The notes beneath the pieces were generated by a model. The model did no database searches, was not told where the DNA came from, and saw only the letters and a program-made list of their open reading frames with translations. The position numbers and the translations under genes were made by a program. This document shows, piece by piece, positions 11,301 to 21,554 of a DNA stretch of 64,000 bases (the first letter of the stretch is position 1; each line of letters begins with the position of its first letter). The DNA comes from Blasia pusilla. Lineage: Eukaryota > Marchantiophyta > Marchantiopsida > Blasiales. The stretch lies in the NCBI GenBank assembly GCA_050084515.1, contig CM114271.1, positions 51,832,001 to 51,896,000 on the forward strand, written 5' to 3'.

Positions 11301-13554
11301 AAAGCCTCGTGGAGCAAGGATTGCCCCTCCATGAACGCACGAAATCAAATCAAATAATCAACCAACCGAACCTCAACACAAGCTGGGAAGCGAAAATAGG
11401 GTGCCTCAAGGTAACAGCACGGATTATTTTTAAGGTATCAAACTTCACTTCTTATAGCCATGATGCCTTCTTTTTTTTCTTTATTCCTTTCCCCAATTAG
11501 TAACCCCCATGCTAATAGTTTAGATGTTCTTCAAATAGTAATGTAGGTTAACGGAACAATTTGCTCAAAAGTCATAATAAAAAGTTGAGCATATTTAGCT
11601 TCAATGATGGTAGTTGCGACTTTCAATATACATGGAGTTGTGACAACTTATTTCGTTGTCATACGATCCTTTTCCTCTTCGTACTCGCAATAAATTCAAG
11701 GCATGTCCCAAATAAAATAATGCAGCCAGCTGTATTATCCAAGTAAATTTGCATACAATGCATTGGCACGAAAATAGTCGAGCAAAGGGGGATGGATGTA
11801 GAGACATGGTCGACTCTCCATGCAAAGGCGATGAACGTAAATAGTCAAATTACTGCACCACTTTGTGCGCCGTAGGTGCACTTGAAAAGAAGTTGGTGTA
11901 TCATGAGTCACGGGGAGATTTTTTTTATTATTATTATTATTCCTCCTCCTTCTCCTGTTCCAAGGTTTTCATATATTTAGTTACTGTTGAGGTCTACCGA
12001 TACGGTCGGTCTGTGTGTGTGTACAGCCCAAATATTAAATTTTAAAATTCAAAGAACACGGAGAGCTTTCTTGTTGTAAGAGTTGTGTGGTAGTGGGACA
12101 TATGGCCGCAACAACTACGAGTATCTAGTTTTATTTTCAAACGTTTCCTTGACTACACTAGTCTTAGGGTCAAATAGGAGGCACGTTTCTGCAAGTCAAG
12201 TCACTCTCAATTACGAGCTCGAGGTGTTCGCCCTAAAACTCGGGGGAATCACACGAAGAACTCGCCTCGAGTATTAGTGTTAAAAAATAATTAAAAAAAT
12301 CCTGTGAGTAGAGCCGCAAAGTAAACGTGTCTCTCTTAAGGACCAAGGTATGGAGCACAATGTTTCGTACGAGGGTATGTTAGTAGTAGTCAACGTAGTA
12401 GTAGGAGTTTATCGATGGCGATCACATAAAAGTTGTAAGAGTATACGTTGTAGGATCATGGAGAAGCGAGTGGGGTGAGTGCTTTTGGGTTTTCATGACG
12501 ACATATCTTTAATTGTCAAATCTTCTTCAAAAGGTTGTAGGAGGTCTTATCCAAGGAAAGTTAGACCTCATGTACTACTCTACCCTCCTTAGTGTGTTGA
12601 GGATATGACATTGCGCATGCATCCGTGTTACCTAAATCGCAGCCAGGTTTTCATTTCCAAAACACATCCTACAAAACGCTAATAAGGGCCCAGATATTGG
12701 ACTGGTGTAATTCAATATAGTAAGGTGAAAAGTGCATGATTTTGGAGAAAATGGCCGAAGGAATTAAACCTTATCATTTGTTTTTAATCAAATAACTTAC
12801 TTTTAATCTCTGCTAATTATGCCCTAAACTAAGGCGTAGATAATTAATTCGGGTGGCACAAGTCGATTCCTTGTGCACATGCTATAGAGTGGCTTGCTCA
12901 CGATCTCCTTTGCATTCCTACAATCGATGACAAGTTTTATCCCTTCCACATTCTCAATCATTCACAAGCATTCAAGATGATTGGAAGTTTATAAATATAC
13001 AAATATATATTATTTTATGCATACACCGTACATGTGAAGTTGGTGCTCTTTGGATTCTTGATTTCTTTCCATGTTCATTCTCTTTTCTGTGCTTTCTTTG
13101 TTGCTTTCTCCTCATTGAATTTTCATAAGATATTCTTTCACGGTCTTCCTATTTCACATTTTCTTTGTTTTCGTAGACTTTCAGATTTTCATTTTCATAT
13201 GAGATTATTGGTCATTGAGTAAACTATCCGGAAGTGTTCTTTGTTCAGCAACGTAAACTAGTTTTTTACGGTGTCTCCTTTTACTCTTCATTTTCTTTCT
13301 CTTTTAATAAATTTGCACACATAGAAATGAAAAGCGCCATATTTTCATTTTCTTCTTCCCCTCTCCCCACTTTCCACAAAGGTGCTTTCAATTCCAAATT
13401 TTTTTGTCATTTTTTTGTGTATTGTTGTGCATGCTCGCATCGTGCCCACTTTTTGCACATTATTATTTTGAAAAAATATTTTCCAATAACATATCTTGTA
13501 TAATGGCACACGCAAGCATCAACTAGAGCCCCGACTCATGACGTACAAAACATC
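8331..13554. other. No supportable gene; unclassified sequence
   Basis: Mixed AT-rich and moderately GC-rich sequence. Frames of 60-108 codons exist on both strands, such as 9,922-10,248 on the minus strand, but none shows a recognisable domain, codon pattern or splice framework. The stretch 13,030-13,500 is T-rich on the plus strand. I see no RNA gene. Old, decayed transposon sequence is the likeliest content, but nothing in it identifies a family. Confidence 0.5.
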
Positions 13555-14060
13555 GTGAGACTCCGATTCACAATTGTTACCACAACATCCGCTCTATTCT
13601 CATTTGACGCATACACATCGCTACACAAAACACATCATTTGTCACGAACACACACACAAACACGCATGAGACTAACTCATGGCATCCAAACATTACCAAA
13701 ATATCTCCAATTCTTGTTATTCCACAACATCCTTGGCTCTTGACCTAATGTAGGAGGTCAAGGGCCACTTCAAAAATCATCATATTCTCAAAATGGTATT
13801 TACCTAAAATAGTGTTCCTTATGGCTCCAAATGAGCCGAACGAAGGGAAACCGCTCTCTCGGGTTTCGGGCCTCAGAGGGTCATCCACGACCTCGCGTGT
13901 CCTCCACTACTACAGGCGCTCTATTAACATATATCCTACATCATGACGCATACACATCGCTACACAACATACACACACACGACACAACACAAACACGCAT
14001 GATCCCATGCTAACTCATGGCATCCAAACAACGAGACAAGAAGTACCAAAATATCTCCAA
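13555..14060 (-). repeat. 3' LTR region of G3 with partial duplication
   Basis: On the minus strand the LTR starts right after the polypurine tract with TTGGAGATATTTTGGTACTT at 14,060. It carries a TG-rich tract, then the LTR-A core (13,930-13,785), and ends near 13,725 at GAGCCAAGGA. There a second LTR start begins (TTGGAGATATTTTGGTAATG at 13,713) and runs about 110 bp with the same order of motifs before diverging near 13,600. Compared with the 5' LTR at 23,060-23,535, the U5 side is missing here. Confidence 0.6.
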
Positions 14061-14072
14061 TCGCCCCCTTAG
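14061..14072 (-). promoter_or_regulatory. Polypurine tract of G3
   Basis: The minus strand reads TAAGGGGGCGA directly upstream of the LTR start. Equivalent tracts precede LTR-like sequence in G7 (TAGGGGGGAC near 55,300) and G8 (TTAGGGGGGCAA, 56,312-56,323). The flanking 3' untranslated region is also shared between G3 and G8 (for example CTTGCTCTTAGC and GAGTTAGAGGGA). This is the expected plus-strand primer for reverse transcription. Confidence 0.7.
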
Positions 14073-14241
14073 CTGGTGGTTAGGTCCCTCTAACTCCAGA
14101 TAGCCATCTATCCCTACCTACCATGACATACATCTCTCGGACGCTAAGAGCAAGAAGTCCGGGTGCTCATGTGGCCCCATCGTTAGTCGCCTTCTTGTCA
14201 TCCATGTCAAAGACACAAGTTGGAATGTAGAACTACCTACT

Positions 14242-14718
14242 CTATGTACATCTGGGACACATCCATCGTCCCTGAGGAACCCTAGTGAGAGGTGGCGTCA
14301 AACATGCCATATGCCATCCTCTTGAACACTCATCACAGACTAGCATCGTGGCTGCACCACGGGCAGAACCACACAACATACAACGTAAGCCTGCAGGAAC
14401 TACTCCTAAGCTCGGATCTACTGTACCATCAATGTTAGGAAGGTGATATGGCACAAAATTACGCACATGGTCCATCCATACCATACCATCGCCTCCCTCC
14501 AGCAAGAGAACACCCGATGGCAAAATGTCACGCACTCTCAGGATAGTGCGCCCTGCAGTCACATCCAACGTCGTTGGTGCCGTCTGCTGCAAGTAGACAT
14601 AATCTCCTTGATGAAACCTCCGGATAGTTGGTCGATAACCACCACCTCGAATAGTCGCATACCTCAACGTATCCCGATGCTGTGCAATCGCCAAGTTCTC
14701 GAACGCCATGGGCATCAC
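14242..14718 (-). pseudogene. Integrase C-terminus fused to PHD finger (G3)
   Basis: A 158-codon open frame. Residues about 1-95 are the integrase C-terminal region, with FHQGDYVYLQQ, ILRVRDILPSGVLLLEGGDG and MVWMDHVRNFVPYH, the small beta-rich fold common in gypsy integrases. After a short Pro/Gly linker, residues about 112-158 form a complete C4HC3 PHD finger: CMLC, CDEC, HMAC and CPRC, with the usual WHMACLTPPL and WMCPRC surroundings. The stop follows directly, so the PHD is the extreme C-terminus of pol. PHD fingers typically read the histone H3 tail; here it occupies the place where chromoviruses carry a chromodomain. All eight zinc ligands are intact in this copy; degraded versions occur in G5, G7 and G8. 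Confidence 0.9.
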
Positions 14719-14751
14719 TCCCTGGAATAACTCAGCCCTCTGAGAACATGC

Positions 14752-15600
14752 TCACACCCATACATCTGGGTCATCAAGGTCTAGCACCTCACCAGCATCT
14801 CGACGAATGGCCGCAGGTAAATCTGGCTCTCGGCCATAAAGTAGCAAGTACGGTGAAAAAGACGCTAAGGATGCGTGCCTCCTGAATCTGTATCCCATCG
14901 CCAACCATGGCTGGAGGTCCCAATCTCCAAGGTGACCTCTCTGCAAGCCATACTTGCGTAAACCCCTCTTCACCGTCTGCACAACTCTCTCGGCTAATCC
15001 ATACGCCTCAGGATGATCTCGCGAAGTCGTGCGGTGGTCGATCAGCGCCTGATCACACAAGGCCTGGAACTCACCGCAAAACTCGGTACCCTGGTCTGTC
15101 AACACCTCAGCCGGTGCGCCATAATGACTCAAAGATTCGTCAAGGAAGGCATAAGCTACTCCCCTCACTCGCTTTGTCCACTTTGTCGGCAATGCAACCA
15201 ACTCGATCCACCGAGAAGTGCTCGACCATCACCAACACATAACGTGACGCTCCGTTAAGGGCAAAGGTCTGCAAAATCCAAACTCCATCTATACCCTAAG
15301 CCCATGATCGGTAATGGATGCAAGCGTGGAGTCGGAGCATTGAACGATGCTCGGACCCAATCACACACCATGCAAGCGGCAACAAAGCTGGCTGAACGTC
15401 GTCGCATGTCTCGCCACCAATATGAACCGAGCGAGCTGTACGTCCGCTTCACCCCAAAGTGACCCAACTCCTCGTGGGCATGCTATACTAGTCGTGCTCT
15501 CTGCGAAGGATGCGGCACTACGCGTACTCTGCCATCCTCCCAAACCCTCAAAACATGTGTCCCCTCCCAACGGAACCATCTGGCCCGCTGTAAGATCCAA
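14752..15600 (-). pseudogene. Integrase zinc-binding and catalytic core of G3
   Basis: The zinc-binding part is near 15,470-15,330 (LGHFGVKRTY and CMVCDWVRASFNAPTP). The core starts with YRWSLDFA near 15,275, holding the first Asp. A frameshift near 15,225 leads to the 149-codon frame that contains TDQGTEF (second Asp) and HPEAYGLAERVVQTVKRGL (Glu). It ends with LLYGREPDLPAAIRRD and DLDDPDVWV. All three catalytic acids are readable, though not in one frame. A frameshift or stop near 14,745 separates it from the PHD-bearing C-terminal frame. Confidence 0.9.
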
Positions 15601-15857
15601 TCCCGCTCTCTAGCATCCATGGTGCTCACAACGCTGCTAGTACGAAGGTACTCCAAGACTACTCCATCATCATGAATATCTCGGCCACTTGTCGTGTCCT
15701 CACTGGCCTCGGGATCCAAGGACTCTCCACTAGACCTCGCCATCGAAGTCTCCACACTCTGGCTCTCCATAGCCAACATGCCTAAATAGGCTGACGCGTG
15801 CCATCCTCGCACTGACTCCTCATCACTCTCTCCATGCCATCGAGCTCCAGTCGCATC

Positions 15858-16444
15858 TCACTGACTCGAGCATGGGTTACGACTCAACCCATCTGCATCC
15901 TGGTTGAGCGTCCCAGGTCTATGTACCACTTGAAAATCATACTCCTGCAACAATAGAGCCCATCTCGCAAGCTTCCCTGTAAGCTTGTCGGACTCCATCA
16001 ACCACTTCAGTGGTTGATGATCAGTGATGATGGTAAAGGGGTTGCCGAATAAGTAACACCTGAAATACGCGACAGCCCACACCACACCACACCACAGCCA
16101 AGCACTCACCCTCATACGAGTTGTACTTCGCCTCTGCAGCGTTGTTCGAGCGGCAAGCGTAAGCCACCATGAACTCTCTACCCTGATCATCATCTTTGGT
16201 GAGCACCGCCCAAGCCCCAACATGCTCCAATTTGTGTGCAATGGAAAGGACGCCGATCGGGTCTCCTCAAGATGGGTGCGGACGTCAACTCGCCCTGAGC
16301 AATGAAATGCTCGCTCTGCTCATCCCCTAGTGCCACTCGTGATCCACCTTGGTCAGCAAGGTCGGTGGCCATAATCGAATCAATCCCTTTGACGTATCGC
16401 CGATAGAAGTTCGCCAATCCCATGAATGTGCGAACACGGCTCAC
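15858..16444 (-). pseudogene. RNase H and connection domain of G3
   Basis: The connection block is SRVRTFMGLANFYRRYVKG near 16,440-16,385. RNase H then shows MHTNWSMLGLG near 16,240, where G1 has HTDWS, so an expected catalytic Asp is Asn in this copy. It continues with REFMVAYACRSNNAAEAKYN and YEGECLAVVW in another frame. A short CACACC tandem slip near 16,077-16,097 shifts the frame. The end block is WALLLQEYDFQVVHRPGTLN. Inactive by substitution and frameshift. Confidence 0.85.
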
Positions 16445-16489
16445 ATCTGTAGGGCGTGGAATGCTTGAGATAGCCTCTACCTTCGTCTG

Positions 16490-17140
16490 CTGAACACCAA
16501 GGCCCTATGGGTATATCGTATGACCCAAGTACTCAATCTGGTCGTAGAAGAACTTGCACTTGCCTAGATGTAGCTCAGCCCATGTAATTGCAATCGTCGA
16601 AACACCTCCTCTAGATGTTGCTCATGCTCCTCAACCGTGGCGCTAAAGACTACGATGTCATCAATATAACACCTAGCAAAATCCAGACCAGCCAAGATCC
16701 TATCCATGACCCTCTGAAACTCAGCCGGGGCGTTCTTTAACCCAAATGGTAAGAACCGCCACTGGTACAAACAATCCTTCCCGTGAGGATCGATGCCCCA
16801 AAATGCTGTCTTCTGCCTGTCCTCCAATTTGATAGGCAGCTGATGGTATCCGGCTCATAAATCAATGAATCAAGACCTTTGCGTGACCAATCGCATCAAA
16901 GATCTCCTCAGGGGTGGGCATGGCATACCTATCGGACTTCGTCTGCCGATTGATAGGTCGGTAATCCCCACACATCCGCCTATCCGTCCAGTTGCCATGC
17001 ACATCCTTCTTGGCGGGCATGACAGTGGCAGATGCATACTCCCCATGCGACATCTCCACTAGTCCTGCTCCAACCAAGTCCTAGCTTCTACTCTGAATTA
17101 GAGCCCTCTCCATATCACTGTACCTGTAGGGTCGTCGGAA
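16490..17140 (-). pseudogene. Reverse transcriptase of G3
   Basis: The frame at 17,077-16,862 holds LVEMSHGEYASATVMPAKKD and MCGDYRPINRQTKSDRYAMP. A small rearrangement near 16,855 removes the usual LDL..GYHQ segment from frame. The frame at 16,827-16,564 then carries FLPFGLKNAPAEFQRVMDRI and the catalytic box YIDDIVVFS near 16,665. The palm is thus preserved but split. Domain order and motif spacing are those of Ty3/gypsy and not Ty1/copia, since RNase H precedes integrase. Confidence 0.9.
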
Positions 17141-17619
17141 GATCGGCATATCACTTGACAACTCAATGCGGATCCCCGGTCCCTTCAGCGTACCCAAATC
17201 CTCCATGCTAAACGCAAAGCAGCTCCTATAACTCCTGAGGAACTAATGTATTCGGCGCCGCTCTCCTCCTGTCAACTTAGGGCCCATATCTGGCTCCCAA
17301 GTCTCCATCGTGACTACGGTAGGACTCTCCGGCGCAGGTATCGGTGGTTGCTATGGTGCAACCCCATCTCAAACAACAACACTCGGCCGCTCTCCTGCAG
17401 CCAACTGCAAACTCTGATCTCCTCCACGTGCAATGCCCAAAACCACGCTCGATGCTGTGGCTATCATCTCCTTACGTACCTGCAAAACATCCCAAGAAGT
17501 CCAAGGGTGTATCTCCCGATCTCCCCTGGTGCGTAGATCTCCTCGGGTCTCGCCCCCAGCCACTACCTCCACCGTCTCGGTAGGCATGGGGCTCACCAAC
17601 GCAAATTGTGATCATCGCG

Positions 17620-18610
17620 ATCTCATATGACGCGCTCACCACTCCCAAGGCGAGGATCCATGTCAGCGATTCGGAGTTCATCGCCTGACCCAAGACATGG
17701 CGTCGTGATGCCTCTGACACTGATGGTACTGCTGTCACTCGTGTGGGAAATCCCATTGCTCTCTCTCTCTCTCTCGTCGGCGTTGGGCTCCACCAACCGC
17801 TGAACCTGGTCATCCCAAACCAAGCCAGGACCGGCCTCCTTGTATGCATAGGAAGCGGGAAAACTCACAAACATGGGCAAGGCTGCCCGCGGCCTGCCTA
17901 CCTTGTTGACCACAGTCAACGCTGGTCGATCATCGTGCCTCACTACTTGTGATCGACGACCTGGATCCAGAATGGAATCCACTAACCAATGGGAGGGGCG
18001 CTCCACTTTTGCATACGCCCTCCATAACACCACATGGGGCACCAAGTTGGTCCACCATAGACGCGGGCGATGGGCTCTAGAACCTACACTCGCCGCATCC
18101 AAAAACACTTCTTTGGGCGATCAGGCACGCTTTTGATGAGCACTCGTCACCACCCGTGACCTAGAGTCTCCTAAGATCGGCACATTCTCGAATGTAGGTG
18201 GAGAACAGGCGGTGCTCTGCGAAGCGCCGTAAGACCCTCAACATCTCCCAAAACAACCTGGACCGAGTGTCAGCCAACCCTCTGCCTCGTCCAGCACTCG
18301 ATTGGCCTTGACATGGCCAAGCGGCAATGACCAAATCAATGGTCCCTACCCGCTCTAAGTCCTGCGCCCCCAACAACAAAATATCCCTCGGTAGGGAACT
18401 CTGGTACCCCTGTACTGCGGACGTGGACAACAAGTCGGCAAAATGTAGGCGTAGTTGTGCCACATGTCATAGTGAGACGCGCCCGCAACATCATCACTCT
18501 CCACATACAGTCTTCTTTGACTCGCCTCTGCTGCAAAAAAGCAATGCTAACCCGGTGCTAATCCCTCCAAAGAGATCTAACACTCGAATACCCTCCTCCG
18601 GGGTACACCA
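17620..18610 (-). pseudogene. C5 cytosine DNA methyltransferase domain, DNMT3-like (G3)
   Basis: About 330 codons between protease and RT. Motifs in order: I, VLDLFGGISTGLAL, at 18,583-18,542 (SAM binding); IV, LVIAAWPCQGQSSAGRG, with the catalytic Pro-Cys at about 18,319-18,302, followed by TRSRLFWEMLRVL; VI, FENVPILGD, with Glu-Asn-Val at 18,189-18,181; VIII, VFLDAASVGSRAHRPRLWWT near 18,105-18,045; IX, ADERER..MGFPTRVTAVPS near 17,790-17,720; X, ASRRHVLGQAM near 17,710-17,680. The order is not permuted, which excludes a DRM-type enzyme. Short length, the AHR.R..W.NL block and GFP..T..S recall the DNMT3 catalytic domain. Frames break near 18,195 (one base lost before motif VI) and 17,765 (CT-repeat slip). 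Catalytic residues are otherwise retained. Family rank (DNMT3 versus another C5 class) is inference without a tree. Confidence 0.88.
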
Positions 18611-18985
18611 CACAATGGGTGTGGTATCCAGGGTGTCATCGTAGCACTCCTGCTACCTCGGGTTCCTCGGACCCGTCACGCCTCAGTGCAAACGCCTCGC
18701 TCACGCGCTGATGCACTGCGTGCTCATCCGCCAATCGTTGAAGCTCCTCGGTCGAGCCCCCACGGCGGCACCTCTCCTCCACGGAATGATGCGGCTACCA
18801 TAACACTCCTCTCCATAGAAATGTCGAACAGGAGTATCCTCTGCATGGACATGTCCCTCAATCAAATCACTAGGCCAAGTGATGGCACTTTGCTAAATCT
18901 TTGCTAAGGTCGCCATCTCTCCTGGCCGTTGCTCGATCACTGCACCTGTGAATCGAACGGGTAATGAGCTAAGGCGCCCATCACC

Positions 18986-19759
18986 TTACTGCCATCCTGG
19001 TGTGTAGGACGCTGACTCCTCCCAGTAATCCAGGGAAAACCCCATCAGGTATAACATTGCTCCACCAACCAAGACGTCGTAGGACTCTGTATGAGTCACT
19101 ATCGCCTTGGCGCGCACCACAGACTCATCTGTAGGATGTCCCAGGCGAATCCTCACCACGACCTCCTGTCGGGTGATATATTGTGTGGTACTCGTTCCAC
19201 CCAAGGATGTCTGTATCCAGAATGGACAACGCTCCACATCGGCTCTCGTCAAGCCCAATCCTCTAAATGATGCTTTCTCCAACATCAAGGGTTGCGCTCC
19301 TGAATCCAACAAGATGCGCAGTGGACTAAAAGCTCTACCTCCAAGACTCACCAACTGGAAGACCTCTCCTTGGTTATCCAGCAACACAACACCAAGAGAA
19401 GCCATGGCACACTCTATCGTGGGTCTAGCGGGCATCTCCGCCATCCTAGCAACCGCAGCCTGCCATGAATCTGATGTGGACGGCCCGAGCATCCGCTCCA
19501 AGGGCAGGTCCATCACCTCCTCTGCAATCACCTCTGAACGTGATGCAGGAACTCCAACTCTGCGCTCACATAGTGAAGCGGCCAGCCGAAAAGCCTCGGC
19601 GGGCATACCCCCCAACGTCATAACATCGGAAGCAAAAAATAAAGGAGTGCGGTACACAACGGTGGCCGCCCCCAACAACGTGCTCGACACATGCCCCTCC
19701 TGAGCATCAACAATAGGAGTCATCGCACTCGCTTCTCCCATCGCCCTTCGTGCCTGCAC
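18986..19759 (-). pseudogene. Aspartic protease and upstream linker of G3
   Basis: A 257-codon open frame. The first ~110 residues form a linker with no known domain, ending EVMDLPLERMLGPSTSD. The protease follows: FSPLRILLDSGAQPLML, with the Asp-Ser-Gly triplet at 19,306-19,298, and the distal block YDVLVGGAMLYLMGFSLDYW, where gypsy proteases have an ILG..WL motif. The frame stops at TPGWQ, and the methyltransferase begins about 400 bp downstream. Retropepsins of this type cleave Gag-Pol. The active triplet is intact, unlike in G2. Confidence 0.85.
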
Positions 19760-19872
19760 ACCAACAACATCACCAACTCTTCAGGAACTTTGATGAGGAC
19801 CCATCGATGGGTCCTCATCGCTTCGGACAACGTAAAAGACCGAGGAGGCCTAGTCTGTCTTCTAGCTTCCCC

Positions 19873-20464
19873 TCACTGTGGATCCAACTCTACGGCTGCT
19901 CCACGCGTCACAACTGCGGCGGCCTCCATCTGGGCAACCCCGCACATCCATCCAGGATCCTCCAGATCTCTGCCTGCTCCATATGATGTCGATGCCACGG
20001 ATCCGGCATCGGGTAACCTCAATGCCATAGCGGCAATCTGCTCTTGTAGCTGTTGTATCTGAGCAGCCATCCCAACCTCACGTCCAGCGTCTCCCTCGGC
20101 GCGTCTAGGTGGTGGTCTCTACCTCCTCCACGGGCAGCTCCACCACCCTATGGGGCAACTCCAGCTCCTCGTCCCCCAACGGGACCACCTGGTGCACGAT
20201 CTCTAGGCCCACCCGGACCGGCCACTTGCTCTGGTGCCCTCTCTGGCCCTCGGTCCGGACGTAACTCAGGATATAAACTGAAACACCTGGCGCGTGTATG
20301 ACCATACCTCTGACAATAGTCACATTGATAACCTCTTGGTGTAGCACCATCTCCTCCTCCATGCTGAGGCACACGTCCATGACCCTGACGAGTGCAATCG
20401 CGCTGATGATGGGCTCCACCACATGACCAACAAGTAATAGTAGGCGGCTACTACTGAGCCGCAT
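19873..20464 (-). pseudogene. Nucleocapsid with CCHC zinc knuckle (G3)
   Basis: The knuckle CDYCQRYGHTRARC maps to 20,324-20,283 and fits Cys-X2-Cys-X4-His-X4-Cys exactly. It is followed by a Pro/Arg/Gly-rich stretch (FSLYPELRPDRGPERAPEQ) and, after a frame change, by a short helix-like segment AAQIQQLQEQIAAMALRL near 20,068-20,015 that could be a coiled coil. The knuckle binds the element's RNA during packaging. Only one knuckle is seen. Confidence 0.85.
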
Positions 20465-20513
20465 ATGAAGGCGCAGATCTCTGTGGCACGGCCTCCCGGT
20501 ATACTCCCTGAGC

Positions 20514-21554
20514 TCATGGTGCCACAGTCAACCTATCTCGGAGTCCACGTTGCTGCACAGGTGGTGCAGACAATCGTGACTGCTCTCGCCCAAAATCCAT
20601 GGTGGCTACGCTCTCCTCCGCCATGTTGCGCTCAATGTTCTTGGCGGTCCTAAAAACATCTCTCAACGTAGGGGAGGTGTTCATTAGAAGCACCCCCTCC
20701 CGCACCCGTGTCCGCAAGGTCCGGTCAAGCATCGCGTACCATGACTGGATAGCCTGAGCCTCTGTCACCCCCTGAGTGACGTTGATCAATCGGCGCAAGC
20801 GAGTGTAAGCCTCACGCAAACTCTCACCCGGGCGCCTCTAGAAGTCATGGATGCTCCGCAACTTCTCCGTCCGTACCCCCTGGTAGCTCGCCCTCAACTC
20901 AGCAAAGAACTCAACCATAGGGTTGAACCTGGGACGAATCCGACTAGACGGTGCAATTGCTCCCGTGCGAGTGACCCCTCCTAAAACGTCACTAGTGGAA
21001 GAGGCAGTAGCCTCTCTTGACTCCTCCTCCTCATCAGGGAATGGCTCCGTCCATGACACATAATGTGGATCATAGTAGAGCCTGCACACCTCGATCTCAC
21101 ATGCATATCTCTAAAAGAACTCATGGTAATCGTCCATGGGCGCCCCCTCTAAATGCTGGAACATACCATTCCATGATGTAAATGGGTTGAACTCTCTAGA
21201 GTTTTGGGCCCGCTGGGAGTCGCACCAACTCCTAAACTCTACTATAAAATTATGCAACTCAATCGTGCCTACTGCACCTGAAAACCTACGCGGTCCTCTA
21301 CCCCGATCGTCCATCTCGTATGCCCAACTGGTAGGACCACTCACAAAGTGTGGCGATGTGCTCACAAACTCCTCTACACCCTCCCCCTTGTCTGACGATG
21401 ACACAGAAGGAGGTCGAGGTGGTCCCTCACGTGGAGACCCCCGGAACCTCGTGCCACTCCGCGTAAAACCTCTAGAGCTACTCTCGGGTTCACCACCTCG
21501 CCTCTCAAAGTCCCGAACGGACTCCGTGATGACCCTCGTGCCCCTCTCACCCAA
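20514..21554 (-). pseudogene. Gag matrix/capsid region of G3
   Basis: Three consecutive open pieces. The N-terminal piece (21,554-21,111) is Arg/Ser/Pro-rich, then has LHNFIVEFRSWCDSQRAQNS and ends MDDYHEFF. The second (21,089-20,838) begins with MCRLYYDPHYVSWTEPF. Near 20,900 it reads MVEFFAELRASYQGVRTEKL. The third (20,819-20,514) has MREAYTRLRRLINVTQGVTE and ends with a basic tail. This resembles the helical retrotransposon gag domain in position and in its LR..Y and hydrophobic pattern, but sequence identity is weak. The start at 21,554 is the first in-frame Met of the first piece and is not certain. Confidence 0.7.

Noticed and set aside
17620-18610. Reading the methyltransferase as a DRM-type or a bacterial restriction-system enzyme
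   Set aside because: DRM enzymes have permuted motifs (VI-X before I-V), whereas here I, IV, VI, VIII, IX, X run in order. No restriction gene is present and the domain recurs inside gypsy copies.
19107-19703. 198-codon plus-strand frame and similar plus-strand frames over 14-21 kb
   Set aside because: They lie opposite the minus-strand protease and other pol domains and show no domain of their own.
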